Shown here one piece after another: positions 47,045-59,801 of a DNA stretch of 64,000 nt. The number at the start of each line of letters is the position of its first letter. Within the stretch, counting starts at the first letter, position 1. The notes below the pieces were generated by a model. The model was not told the origin of the DNA. It saw only the letters and a program-made list of their open reading frames with translations, and did no database searches. A program made the position numbers and the translations under genes. Origin of the DNA: Triplophysa rosa (lineage: Eukaryota > Chordata > Actinopteri > Cypriniformes > Nemacheilidae); the NCBI RefSeq assembly GCF_024868665.1, contig NC_079893.1, forward strand, positions 10,154,407-10,218,406. Direction: 5' to 3'.

Positions 47045-47640
47045 CCTCTAAAAAATGCTGGGTTATTTTCAAAAAGGCACAAACCAACCGTTGGGTTGTA
47101 AATTAGAGGGATACTTCACCCAAAAATGAAAATTCTGTCATCATTTACTCACCTTCAAGTTGTTCCAAATCTGTATAAATTTCTTTGTTCTGATGAACAC
47201 AGAGAAAGATATTTGTAAGAATGCTTATAACCAGACAAATTTTGCCCCCCATTGACTACCATAGTAGGAAAAAATACAATGGGAGTCAAAAGTGCCCCAG
47301 AACTGTTTACTGTCCTACATTCTTCAAAATGTCTTCTTTTGTGTTCAACAGAACAAAAAAAAGTGGGAGTGAATGGGGGAAAGATCTGTTTGGGTATAAG
47401 TATTCTTCCAAATATCTTTCTCTGTGTTCATCAGAACAAAGACATTTATACAGATTTGGAACAACTCGAAGGTGAGTAAATGATGACAGAATTTTTGGGT
47501 GAAGTATCCCTTTAACCTATGCTGGGTTGTTTTAACCCATTGTTTAGTCAAATATAAACATTTCTTGGTTAATTTAACCCAGTGGTTGGGTTCGTCCACT
47601 TTTGACCAAATGCTGGGTTGGAAATAACTCAGCATTTTTA
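47045..47640. mobile_element. TGCTGGGTT element split by a foldback MITE
   Basis: Outer parts (aatgctgggttattttcaaa; tgctgggttggaaataactc) belong to a TGCTGGGTT repeat. The middle, 47105-47514, is a complete AGTTCACCC-family foldback (gagggatacttcacccaaaa to gggtgaagtatccctttaa). It lies about 110 bp upstream of the first rbm47 coding exon. Confidence 0.7.
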
Positions 47641-47752
47641 GAGTGTATTAGATGTAATGCGGTGCAGTTGCTCATAGTTTGATATGAGTTAAAAATGATG
47701 AAATTTTCATTCTCTTTTTAGACTCCAATCCTGATTGGATGCTTATTTCAGA

Positions 47753-50700
47753 ATGACAGCAGAAGACTCCGCCTCTGCCGTTGCTATGAGTAACCCTAGT
47801 CCTTCCTCAACTTCCAACGATCCCTCTGGGTATTCTCAGCATCACTGCGCCATCCCAGAGGGCGTGGCCGGGGCCCCCAATGAAGCTGCACTTTTGACCT
47901 TGATGGAGCGGACCGGCTACGGAATGGTGCAAGAAAACGGACAGCGCAAATATGGCCCGCCCCCTGGCTGGCAAGGCCAATCCCCACCACGTGGCTGTGA
48001 AATATTTGTGGGTAAAATCCCACGCGACGTTTATGAAGACGAGCTGGTGCCAGCATTTGAGTCTGTTGGACGGATCTATGAGATGCGTCTAATGATGGAC
48101 TTTGATGGAAAGAACCGTGGCTACGCGTTCGTCATGTACACGCAGAAGCACGAGGCTAAGCGAGCTGTTCGGGACCTCAATAACTATGAAATCCGTCCAG
48201 GAAGGTTGCTCGGGGTTTGCTCTAGTGTAGATAACTGCCGACTCTTCATTGGTGGAATCCCAAAAACCAAGAAACGAGAGGAAATCCTGGAGGAGGTTTC
48301 CAAGGTGACGGAAGGGGTGTTGGATGTGATCGTGTATGCTAGCGCGGCGGACAAGATGAAGAATCGTGGGTTTGCCTTTGTAGAGTATGAGTCGCACCGT
48401 GCTGCTGCTATGGCCAGAAGAAAGCTCATGCCAGGACGAATTCAGGTTTAAGAGCCCACAACATACTCCACATATGTAGATTGCTAAAGGAATAGTTCAC
48501 CCAAAATGCAAAAACAAAAGCTAAATTAAAATTTACAAAATATTTTTTTATATCTTTTATTTTATGTTGCAATGTGATTAATTTTTTTTGGGGGGGTGAA
48601 CTACCTATAACTGTGAACTGTAACTGTAAAGATATAGTGAACATACCTCTCCAAATCTGAACTGTGTGTTTACGCACAGTACTTGTTTGTGTTTTAACCC
48701 ATCTTTCTGTATTCCTCTGAATATAGCTCTGGGGGCACCAGATTGCAGTTGATTGGGCAGAACCTGAGATTGACGTTGACGAGGACGTTATGGAAACAGT
48801 AAAGATTCTATATGTACGGAACCTGATGATAGAGACCAGCGAGGAGACTCTGCGGCAGACCTTCAGCCAATACAACCCTGGTTGCGTGGAACGTGTCAAA
48901 AAAATTCGAGACTACGCCTTTGTTCACTTTGCCAGTCGGGATGATGCCGTGGTTGCCATGGACAACCTGAATGGCACGGAGATCGAAGGCTCCCGGATCG
49001 AAGTGACCCTGGCCAAGCCTGTAGATAAGGAGCAGTACACTCGCTATCAGAAGGCGTCGAAAGGGTCAGTGGCCGTGACAACTGCCGACAGCCCCCAACA
49101 CCAACAAAGTTATGTGTATCAGTGTGACCCGTACACGTTAGCCTACTATGGTTATCCGTACAACACACTCATCGGACCCAACCGAGACTACTTCATCAAA
49201 GGTTAGAGAACACAGCATCTTTTCTTTTCTCTTTTAGGTCAGCTTGACAAGCGGGGCAGATGTGATTTATGATCAGAAAAGAAGTAAATGAATGCAATTA
49301 AAAATCAACGTAACTTTGTTTGCGTGGTGTGTAAATGCAATGCCATTTAATGAAATCAGACTGAATTACCCCAAAATGTTTTCCTTGATGACTTTGAGTA
49401 TCATACTGAACATTACATAACAGTCAAATTCGCATGAATAATTTATTAAATATAAAAATAAAAAATGCAGGGCATGCAGTACAATTATGTCCCATAGTAT
49501 ACAGTTTTAGGATTGGTGTGTCTTTTTCCAGAGTGGTTCTCAACGGGTGGGTCAAGATCCAAAAATGGAACAATGGGTCACATAAGTAGATTGAGGATAG
49601 ACTAGTCAGATCCTAGAGAAGTAGACTAGCCAAATTACAACCTTAAAAATCTTTTTTTTTATTGAGCCTGTGTTATACAGTAACTATATAATTCAAAATA
49701 TAGAGTATATGCAGACTATGGCAATATCAATGAATATTACTTTGAATTATGTTTTTATATACCTTGTATGATAAAAAAAAATTGAAGCCTGTCCTCCTCC
49801 AAGGTCGTTTGTGCAAGTAAAGTATTACAATCTATAGATAGGTTTTCGAGTTAAGCACCCTCTAGCTGGTGTAAAAAACAAAGTGTTGTGTTGCATGTGT
49901 AGTTGTGAAATGAATTTTGACATTTGTTACCAATAAAAATGTGTGTTCGTTTTTACATAATGTGTAAACTTTTTAGATAGTCCCTTGTCGACCCATGTTT
50001 TTTAGTATTTGTCGTATTTAAAAGAAGTACAGTAACAACTGACTTACTGTCATATGGTCTGCAGGATGTCTGTATGTTGGGTTGCTTTTTGATGTCTAAT
50101 ATAAAAATAGCTATGAATCTGTTGAGAACCACTGCTGTGAAAGATACAGCCCACCTAAAGAAGCTCTGCCTTGTTTGGAGCTAATCACATCGCATATCAT
50201 GACAGTTATGGGCCGTTATAAGCTGAAGAACAGTGCACCATATTTAGCCAAGAAAAAGTATGATACTGAAACTAATGATGGGAATCTGGTAATATTGCAT
50301 TTCCTAACCCATAATCATCAATTAAAAATGCTCGTGGTTTTGGGTTGGGTTTGTAACAATTGTTTGAGATCATTCAAGTTGTACAATTGTTGGAGATCGT
50401 TCAAGTTGAAAAAGAGTTCTGATTGCATACTCCAATTTATTTCCATCAATCCGTGACAGGTCCGGTAATCCGTTATCTGATTGTAGATAAAACTTTACCA
50501 TTAACTTTACTGCAAAACTCCTCCCATCCTAAAAAACCTGAGACAAATGACGAAATGCTAAAGAGGCGTTCACACTGACACTGACTTAAATGAGAATGAA
50601 ATGAACCAAGGGACTACCTTATTTATTGATATACCCATAGTATATATTTCCAAAATTCCAGCAAATTATTATTAGCTTTTTATAGCAAATGAATGAAGAA

Positions 50701-52959
50701 AAATATTCCAATTTAATTTGTGATGTCAACCTCTAATAGTTAAATTACAACAAGTTACCAGAGCTATATATGCACTCCCGTACCTGAACAGCCCGTCCTC
50801 TTTCATTTGTATCTCAAGCAGGTACTGTAAGAGGCCGCGGTCGTGCCGGGGCTGGTAACAGGGGCCCAGGGCCTCGCGGCTCCTACCTTGGTGGCTATTC
50901 AGCTGGCCGAGGAATTTACAGTCGCTACCATGACGGAAAAGGCAAACTGCTGGACAGACCTTACGAGCTCATGACCAATCTAGAGCTGGCAGCTGTGAAC
51001 CCAGTGGGCATCAAGCCTGGCACAAGTCAGTGTGAAATTAAACCGCGTCTATACAGAATTCAAGACGGTTGTGCTCGACCCCAGCCAGTAGAAGCAGAAA
51101 TTTCTAAAAAGAATAAAAAAGTCATTAATTATTGGTGTTTATTTTTGAAAACCAAACATGTGGCAAATTGCAATCAAAATTCTATAACGTTCTATTTAAC
51201 AAAATAGAGAGGGGAGATCTTTAGGACTCTACTGCCCCTACTGGTCTGGGGTGGAACACTAACTTGCTGCTCTATCACAAGTGTATGCCTTGGATCTCTT
51301 AAAATCTCTTGTCTTTATCAATAATAAAACAAAGCTCAAACAATACTTCAAAACCTCTCAACATTTAAAATATGTTAGTTCAACATTTCAACGGTCAATG
51401 TTAAGGTCCATCAATGAAAAGCTGTTCATGGTGTTGAATACCATCAGCTATTACAACTGGACAGTCATTTGAAAAAACTTTTTGAAATAAAACAGGCCAA
51501 AGGAGAAAAATGCATTTGAGAGGATTTGAGTTTGTTTGGGCATTGAGTTCAATGACTCTATTTTCTCACTAATCTGCTGCTTTGTTTAAACTAACTGATC
51601 TTTCAGAGCTCTGATCTGAGATCTGCAAACTCCTGACGTCACCTAAACCTACTGATCCTAAGTCTGAATTAACATGGACAATGAAAAGAGTTTTTGTGCA
51701 TGGAAACAATAACTTTTGTTTATGTGCGCAAGAGAATGTGTACGTGGCGGTGCGTGGGTGTGTTTTTTGTTGCTAATCTTAAACGGAGTCATGCACTTGC
51801 CTTAATTTAGGACAGGTTGTGAAGTCTCGTTCTTTCCCTATTTCTTCTCGGACGCTCTTGCTGAATACTTGCCTGAATATATTGCCTCATTTTATGCAAA
51901 TTGTGTAACATAGTACAATTATTGTATGTACGGAAATACACTGTGTAATATGCATCTTTGTGCCATCATTCTAAGTGAATGTGTGTATGTGTGTAGTGGG
52001 TCTTCCAGCTCTCGGTGCGCAATACCCTGCAATTTATTCTGCTGCTCCAGCGACTAAATTAATGGAGGAGGGGAAGATGCATCCAGTGGAGCACATTATA
52101 AATCCTCTGGCCCTCCAGCATGACCCCACGGCCCAAGCCACTGCTGCTGGCATTCCTACTGTCTCCACACCTCCTCCTTTCCAGGTACACCTGACCTACA
52201 CCTACTGTTGTAATCCAGCCAATCTACCTAATAGCATGCTGTAGGTACAAGGCTGCAGATAATCATACAAAAGCTTATAAAGTATATAAAGCTTCTAATG
52301 AGGCGTCACAGCTTAAAGGTCCAGTTTATGTAATTTAGCAGCATCTAGTGGTGAGGTTGCGAATTGCAACCAATGGCTCACTCCACACCTCCCTTTCAAG
52401 CGCTAAGGTGGCTGACTCCTTCTTTGCCGAAGAAGATAACGTATTTACGAAAAGCGCTCTGTAGAGCCGTTTGTACGTTTAGGGCTACTGTAGAAACAAC
52501 ATGACGAATTCCCTGTAAGGGGACCCATGGCGTATGTAGATAGAAATAGCTCATTCTAAGGTAATAAAAATATAATTTATACACCTCTGAAGACATAGTT
52601 ATGTATGTATGTACTATATTGCATTCCTGTCAATAGATCCTCCCAAAAAATGACAGCACTTTTAATACTTTTAGTTTAGTGTAACAATCTCTCTCAATGT
52701 CTCACAGGGTCGTCCTATAACTCCAGTCTATGCCATGGCTCATAACGTCCAGAGGATCCCAGCCACTGCCGCCGGTCTGTACGGGGCTGGATACATGCCC
52801 ATAGCCACCCACGCCAACACTGCCACTCTTGCAGCGTTGCAGAAGAACGCCGCTGTGGCAGCCGCAGCCTACGGAGGATACGCCGGGTACGTGCATCATG
52901 CCTTCCCCACTGCGGCCACCTTCCAGATGCCCATTCACGATATATACCAGACCTACTGA
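47753..52959 (+). CDS. rbm47: RBM47 RNA-binding protein, complete coding sequence
   Basis: RBM47 is a nuclear hnRNP-like protein related to A1CF; in mammals it binds 3' UTRs, regulates splicing and acts as APOBEC1 cofactor in C-to-U editing. Coding exons: 47753-48445 (acceptor one base before ATG), 48727-49201, 50822-51025, 51997-52184, 52708-52959; they join in phase to 603 aa (human about 593). RRM1 starts at residue 82 ([15 protein letters not shown]), RRM2 at 162 ([15 protein letters not shown]), RRM3 near 257 (LYVRNL, YAFVHF). [15 protein letters not shown] follows, then an Ala/Pro-rich tail ending [20 protein letters not shown] and [15 protein letters not shown] blocks favour RBM47 over A1CF. 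The donor of exon 1 is gtttaa, unusually weak. An in-frame ATG at 47735 lies in the acceptor tract and is not used if splicing occurs as drawn. Neighbour tyrp1 is convergent. Confidence 0.96.
48488..48606. mobile_element. very short degenerate foldback in rbm47 intron 1
   Basis: gaatagttcacccaaaatgc at the left and gggggtgaactac at the right are the eroded ends of the AGTTCACCC family, with only about 90 bp between them. They take up nearly half of the 281-bp intron. Confidence 0.6.
49532..50135. mobile_element. hAT/Charlie-like element in rbm47 intron 2
   Basis: The ends agagtggttctcaac and gttgagaaccact are inverted and match the CAGNGGTTCTCAAC terminus known for hAT-Charlie elements. I could not read an 8-bp duplication, so it is probably old. 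Non-coding inside. Confidence 0.65.
51026..51996. other. rbm47: rbm47 intron 3, no recognised element
   Basis: AT-rich intron of about 970 bp. An open frame continuing from the upstream exon runs to 51207 but has no RBM47 similarity and simply reads through the donor gtcagt. Confidence 0.5.
52314..52650. repeat. dispersed teleost repeat in rbm47 intron 4
   Basis: Blocks aaaggtccagtttatgtaat, gctctgtagagcc, ggggacccatggcgtatgta and ttgcattcctgtcaatagat match, from memory, a common fish repeat in inverted order. It fills most of the intron. Confidence 0.55.
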
Positions 52960-54235
52960 GACACCCGCGGCATCAGTCAAACACACACACCACATCAGCA
53001 CAGACCATTAGACGTTCACGCTTCATCGATGAGCCCCACCGGCTAATCGAATCACGCAGAACGAAATTGACGCACTCACAACAAAACTAATTGATTCGGA
53101 CTCGCGCTGCTCCCTGGCAGACTTTAAGGTTCCTTGGGGGGAGCACGGATGTAAATTTCACTGCTCAGTGATTTTTCAGATTCGTCCGCTAAATTTACTC
53201 CAAGCCACTGACCTGTGCTCGCAGACACCTTGACATTCGTCAAACTCTGGCCTACATTTAGTAATCCAGACACATGACGCTGGAATTCTAATCTACTGAT
53301 TTAAACCAAAACTACTAATGCTACATGCTACTGATCAGCTTATCAAGACGCCTAAATCCATTTTCATCTCCGACTGAGGGACTTTAATCCCTTTGTGTTA
53401 TACTTGTACGTGGACTCGGATTCCCGCAATGTGACAAGAGCTCCACCCATTTTTTTTTCCAAGTCCAGCCGTCATTTGCCGTTGACCAGACTCGCTCTGA
53501 TTCATAAGCCATGACCCGAATGAACGACAACTGAAATTTCTCCTCTCACACATTCCTTATTCAAAGCAGTTTGACACTGTATTGTTTTATTATGTGTTTT
53601 TAACAACCCTGCTTATTAGTCGATCATCACTGTGTACTTGATAAAGCGGACTGACCGTAAGTGATATGTTGGTGTGTTCGTATGAAGAAATCACTCGCAG
53701 AATCACACCTGCTGACATATCATCGTCTTCCCCACACACTCCAGCTGATGATGGCCATCGTACAGCAAACACTCCTTTACTTAAGGAGAATACTGAAGGA
53801 ACGTTGTGGTATTTCCGGACTTTGAAAAAGTGTATTTAATGCCACTCATTTATTGCCTTTGTTGCGATTTTATTTTGTGAAGATATATAGACACAAAACG
53901 ATACTGTAAAAAGAACAAAAAACATGTTTTGAACTGCTGAGCAGGATTGTCAACAACCACAGTAGTAGAAGATTGTTTCATGAAAATGTTTATGTTTTTT
54001 GAGTTTATAACATATTTGCGAAGTGTGTTGCGATCTTCCGTCCATCGGATTTCCTACCTGTCGAGTCTAACACCTGCTTCATTTGATCTCCTTTACAGTT
54101 TCGCGGCATGGTTCGCTCATGCTTTTTTATATTTCGATTGTTTTAAAGATTTTATGTTGTTTTTAGTGTTGTGAGGACTTTTCTTTTCTAAGCTGGAAGA
54201 CACAATGTAATGGACCTGTAATGACTTAAAGTGAT

Positions 54236-55022
54236 GAAAATTCTGTCATCATTTACTCACCCTCTTGTCATTTCAAACCTGTATGAATTACCTTTTTCTG
54301 CAGAACACAAAATAAGATATTTTGAAGAAAGATTATAACCGAACAGCAGCGCCACCCATTCACTTCTATTGTACAGACACAAACCGAGTAAATGTGTGCC
54401 AGTCAGTGTTGGGTAAATTACTCTGAAAAAGTAATTAATTACTAGTTACTAATTACATATTCAATAGTGTAATTAGATTTCTGTACAAATTACTCTCTCC
54501 AAAAAGTATTTAGTTACTTATTACTAATTACTTTCTATATCCTATATCAACCTTGATTAGTTAAGTGATTCAAGGGTAGGCATGAAACGGCTCTTTTAAT
54601 TCATTCAAATAAATAATATAAACTACATAAAGTACTCTTATTTACTGACCAAAGTATTACAAATGTGAGAATTATACATTAAAGCATTCATTTTAAAGTT
54701 AGACTTTGAATTTTGATGTTAATTCCACTATTGCACACACATATATTACACAAAGTATTTAGTTTAATTACATCAGAAGTAACTAATTAAATTACAGAAA
54801 AAATAAGAGTAATCCCTTACTTTACCTTTTCAAGGGGAAAGTAATTAAATTACAGTAACTAATTACTTAGTAACTAGTTACACCCAACACTGGTGCCAGT
54901 TAACAAAATTCTTCAAAATATCTTCTTTTGTGTCCTGCGGAAGAAATAAAATCATACAGGTTTGAAGTGATAAGAGGGTGAGTAAATGATGACTGAATTT
55001 TGGGGTGAACTATCACTTTAAA
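54236..55022. mobile_element. foldback MITE in rbm47 3' UTR, split by a hAT element
   Basis: The left arm (gatgaaaattctgtcatcat to cgagtaaatgtgtgccagt) and right arm (aaaatatcttcttttgtgtc to ggggtgaactatcacttta) belong to the AGTTCACCC family. The hAT insertion at 54404-54892 separates them. Confidence 0.82.
54404..54892. mobile_element. hAT-type MITE with perfect 8-bp duplication
   Basis: Ends cagtgttgggtaaattactc and ggagta-type inverse closing acacccaacactg; the 8-mer gtgccagt lies at 54396-54403 and 54893-54900. The ends match those of the 4.2-kb element at 5731-9891, so both were probably moved by the same transposase. Confidence 0.9.
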
Positions 55023-55142
55023 GACTAATGACTAAAAGCAACCATTCATAAAACAACACACCCAAGTTTGCCTGCATTCTACACGGCTACATCGATTTTA
55101 TATCGTTCAGTTCAGAGAATGTTTGAAGAAATTGGTAACAAT

Positions 55143-55402
55143 TTACCATAAGGTTGTCCCAGTTAACATTAGTTAATTCATTAGCTAACATGAACTAACA
55201 ATGAATAATTATACAACATTTATTCATCGTAGTTCATGTTTATTTCAGCATTTACTAAAACATTAGTTAATCCACCATGAACTAACATGAACAATTGTAT
55301 TGGCATTAACTAATATTAACAAAAAGTAATAATAAATTGCTAATTCATGTTGGTTAATGCATTTCTTTTAACTAATGTTAACAAATACAACCTTATTTAT
55401 TG
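55143..55402. mobile_element. AAGGTTGT / TTAACATTAGTTAA foldback
   Basis: ataaggttgtcccagttaac at the left pairs with gttaacaaatacaacctta at the right; the interior repeats ttagttaat and atgaactaac in both orientations. Non-coding. Confidence 0.7.
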
Positions 55403-56880
55403 ATACTTTTAATTAAAGAAACCAAGAATAAAAGTATAAGGTAGTTTATTGATTACTATTGGTTGTATTTGTTGGTTATGAGTTAAAGACTGAACTGTGC
55501 ATAATGCAGAACTAACTGCAGTATTTCACATAACAACGGACTCAGTAATGTTAACAATGTATATTAATGTGGTCTTGAGTTCAAGCGAAGTCGACACGCT
55601 AAAAGTCTTCAGTGCTCTACTTCCAATAAAAATATAGTACAGCTGCCCTACGTTCTCCTAAAGTTGACTGTACTGCTGTGCACTTAAACATTTTTGGGGT
55701 GTTAGAAGTTTTTTTTTTTTTGCTGTGTATGAATGTGTCTTGTCTGTGTGTGTAAGAAGTGATGAGTAGGCACTTTGGTCTTTTTAGGAGTATTTCAAGA
55801 CTCCATTAACTGGATTAAACTGGACCAAACTAAAAGCAGGGAGCCTTTCGTAGACTGTATATCCTCCTTAAAATTGCTGTATGTCACCACGAAGCCTTCT
55901 GACGAGCTCGACACATGTGTGCCTTTATTCAGATCGCTGTCTGACAAGTGACATCTTAAACACTGTTTTACCACAGTGCCTCTCCTCCCTCATCATTTAT
56001 GAAGTTTTTTCGTGTGTGTTATATCTTATTGTTTTGGGGGCTCTGAGTGTTAGTTTTGCTGCTTTATGTTGTATTTTGCTTTTATGTGTTAAGAACAGAG
56101 ATATTAAGTATAGCCTTTGTTTAGAAGAGACTGAGTTAAATGTTGTTGGGGAAAGCGCAACCAAACAACGAATGACAATCCAGAGTTCACAGTCTACACA
56201 ATACACACCATCTAAGCTAAGAGCCTTCTTATTCTCACACACAGTCATTGAGGATAATGTTTCTCAATCACGCCACATGTGTTTGTCGTGGTAGGACTGT
56301 GTGTTGGTCAGAAAAGTGAACATCCCCAGTAGTCGTGTTTCTCTTTCTACTAAAATCTTTTATTATGAGTAAACAGTCAGGATATATTTAATATATACAG
56401 TACATTGTTTTTGTTTATGAAGTAAGAGGAAATGCTATAATATATTTTTAAGAAGACTTTTTCCATCTCTTTATATGTGCTGGTTTAACAACAACAGCAA
56501 AACCATGCTTTTTTGTATTTGCCAAAGTGTTCAATGAGATGTGAACTACTGCAAGAGTGTATTTTGTGTGTTTAGAAATACACAAGTGAATACTTGTGAA
56601 CCCAAATTGATTATGCATTTATTGGCAGAACGTGCTTTCTTTTGCTATCATTTCATAAACACTACATGTGTAGCGTTTCCCCCCTTGTTGTTACTAAAAA
56701 AACAACTGAACAAGACAAGGTGACCTCGGGAGAGGACATTTAGATCGTCGAATATTATTGCCAAAATATCTTTCCTTTTTTAGATCTACTTAGTACTGTT
56801 TTCTATCTTGTTGTTTAAAGCTTTTTTGGCATTGTTGTATTTATAGTGGTAGTTTAATAAAGCATTTTCAAAAAGGAAAG

Positions 56881-59801
56881 TCAAATGTATGATTGTCTTT
56901 TTTTCTTGATCATTTCTGAATTTTCTAACTAAATGATCTAATTTGCTTTGATCTAATATGATCTAATAAGCTTTATGTTTTGGTAAGCCCGTAGTATATT
57001 TGTGGTTAAAAAACATCTGATCATGTCTGATATGAAGTTTGTGCATCCTCAGTTTTGAATGTAAGAAAACTTAGTTTAAATTTCATGGGCAAAGAGGATT
57101 CTCTGGGTATATTGAATATCTCTTGGTATTCCACAATGTTTTATTAATTATCACGTTATCATGACAGGCCCGGTTCCAAAACTAAATCACTGAAGGTGCT
57201 TCTGAAATTAGCGAGGGTGCTCAAAAATATGTTTTTTAAATGTATAAACAATGGCTCATAACCTTCTCCCGTCTGAAAATAGTACCACCAGACTATTATG
57301 AGCTGGAATTATATTTCAAGATGCCAGTATGTGATTACTTGTGTTACCACTAGGGGGCAGCAATGCAGCGCAACCAGATTAATGCATAGTGCTGGAATGG
57401 GAGCTGAACAGCAGACTTCGAGATGAGGCCTTAGTTAAATAAATCAGTCGGTATAAAACATTTGCACGGAAAGCAGAGTCAAAAAATCTTAGTAGTTTCT
57501 TTAAAAGCGAAAAGTATGTAAAATACACATAGAAAAGATTTTTTTATAGATCAGCCTTTCAATATCAGCAATCTTTAATATTAAAGTACAGTAGGCCTAT
57601 AGTACAGTTCCCATTCCATAAGATTTGTAAAAATAGTTCTTCCCATACAGATCTTAAAGTTTACCCCAAAATAAAAATTCTGTCATCAATCACTCACCCT
57701 CTTGTCATGTATGACTTTCTTCCGCAGAACACAAAAGAAGATATTTTGAAGAATGTTGTTAACTGGCGCATTCAGTTGCATTGATTTTGTGTCTATACAA
57801 TGGAAATTAATTCGGGCCAGTGCTGTTCGGTTACCAACTTTCTTCAAAATGCCTTCTTTTGCTGTAGAAGAAGGTCTTGAAATGACAAGAGGATGAGTAA
57901 ATGATGACTGAATTTTCATTTTTGGGTGAACTTTAGGCCAGTACAGATTATAACGCAATTTTTTAAGATATGCACAGACAAAAACTAAATGCCATCGTTT
58001 TGTTTTAAGATGCACACCAGTAATGTTCCTTTGTTAGGCATGTTTGTTAAATGTCCTAAGTTACGTAGCCTATTACTGGCTTTACCGCCCAATAGAGTTC
58101 CAAAACATGACCCAAATCATGAATCCGCTCATTGTTTTGAAAATCAGTTGCTTGAAACAACAGTTAACCCGATAACTCTTTTGTAATTGACTTACCCTCA
58201 TGCCAAAAGTATGACTTCCTTTCTTCAGTTGAACACAAACAATGTTGCATATTAAAAATGTAAATGCTGTTGTTTCTCATATGGGACTGAAAATGTTGAA
58301 GCTCCAAAAAGCACGCACATCTATTCTATCATAAAAGTAATGCAAACGACTCCGGTGGCAGTGTCTAGTTAAATTAAGCGTTTTTGTGTTGTTTGTTCAC
58401 CTAATGAGATACTTTAAGAAGTGAATAAAGTTGCAAGTCATAGAGTATTGCAGAGATGACGTATTTTTGTCAAGATCCCCCAAAATAAGCGCTGTGTTTA
58501 ACAAAGGTATATAATGTTTACACGTTTTTTCTGTCCAGATAATCTTGACAAAATAACACAACATTTGTTACTTTTGACGCCTTTATAATCGCCAGAAGTA
58601 AAAAGCTAACACAAGGCTGTAAACAGACTACACTACGGTCACTTGATATAAACGTCAACACCACCATATGGAACGATTTTACGATTTCATACCACCAAGC
58701 CTCCGACAACTTTCTCAAACTTTATTAAAAACGTGTTCTTTGGTAAGTAATTACTCCGTGAATCCTCTTTCACGGTTTTAGAGATTTGTGCCCATGTTGC
58801 ATTATTTGTGAGATTTCTATGATGTTTAATGTCCCGGCCAAAGGATGTAGTCGCTTTTAGCAACTTGTTGGCAACCGCCGTTTTAAGACAAGGCTTTAAA
58901 AATAACCATGAGCGGGTTATAAATGGTGTGTTGTTGTATGTCACTGAATAAAAAGTAAAAATGTTTAGAGGTTTTGTTAACCACAGGCGATTTAGCCGAA
59001 AAATCCATTGACTTTGGAGCGACAGGAGCGCTAAAACGCTAACCCGCTTCCGGGGTTTGCATACAAAAATACGTCATCCCTGCGTCACTAAAATATTTGT
59101 AATTATTTTAAAACAGAACTTGAATTTGTTAAAATAATTTGCGGGGATTTTTTTCGTTTTAAGATCTGGCAATACTGTCTAGTGGGTTAATGAATATTTT
59201 CAACTTATTTAGCGAAACGGAGACACGTCAGTAACGCCAAAGCTCATTGGTTCTTGCATCTCTTTTGAAATATCTTTTCTTGAACCATGTCATACTTTTC
59301 TTATTGTACCCGTGTTACTAACTTCAAACATTTAGTCCCACCTGGGAACAATACCAAACCAGCTACCAGCAACCTTCTTGAATCTTGACCAACCTGAAAT
59401 GACCCCTGACCTACTTTACATAGAAGATAAGTGCTTTAAAGTTGAAAGTATCTGCACAAAAAATAGTTCAATGGCCTTTTGGTTTAACTTTATATCAGAG
59501 TCATATAAAAGAGGTCACACCGTACATTAGCCACAAGTTATGTATTCATAGGACATTTGTAAGCAGTGCATAAAAACTCAAGGCGACGCTTTGAACATTA
59601 AATGTGTTTTAAGGGTACATACGAGTGGATTTTCAATGTCTCGCCGGACACGAAGACTACCACTACAAAGGCTCATAAATGAAGCCCCCTATGTTCACAA
59701 AACTTTTACGCTGCCTTTGAACGGTAATAATTCATAATTCATACTCTGAGAGTGCAGTGTTAATGCTCAGTGCAATGATAAAATCGTGTTTCTTAAATTC
59801 C
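56881..59801. other. spacer between convergent rbm47 and tyrp1
   Basis: Contains one foldback copy at 57655-57935 and a scrap near 58188-58250. AATAAA on the minus strand at 58721-58726 is the nearest candidate poly(A) signal I saw for tyrp1. The frames at 57989-58944 lack motifs. Confidence 0.4.
57655..57935. mobile_element. foldback MITE copy (AGTTCACCC family)
   Basis: From aaagtttaccccaaaataaa to ttttgggtgaactttag, with the paired interior gcagaacacaaaagaagata and its inverse. Confidence 0.78.

Larger units (their letters stand above)
52960..56880 (+). other. rbm47: rbm47 3' UTR
   Basis: The canonical AATAAA at 56856-56861 is the strongest end signal, giving a 3.9-kb 3' UTR; another at 55625-55630 (ccaataaaaat) could give a shorter form. 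The region holds a foldback element with a nested hAT (54236-55022) and a second foldback (55143-55402). The 137-aa frame at 55881-56294 is unremarkable. Confidence 0.6.

Noticed and set aside
47735..47752. Upstream in-frame ATG of rbm47 (MDAYFR before MTAEDS)
   Set aside because: It lies in the acceptor tract; TTATTTCAG at 47751 followed by aATG fits splicing, and the conserved protein begins MTAEDS.
48426..48899. 157-aa minus-strand open frame
   Set aside because: Antisense to rbm47 exons and intron 1; no recognisable family, whereas the plus strand encodes RRMs.
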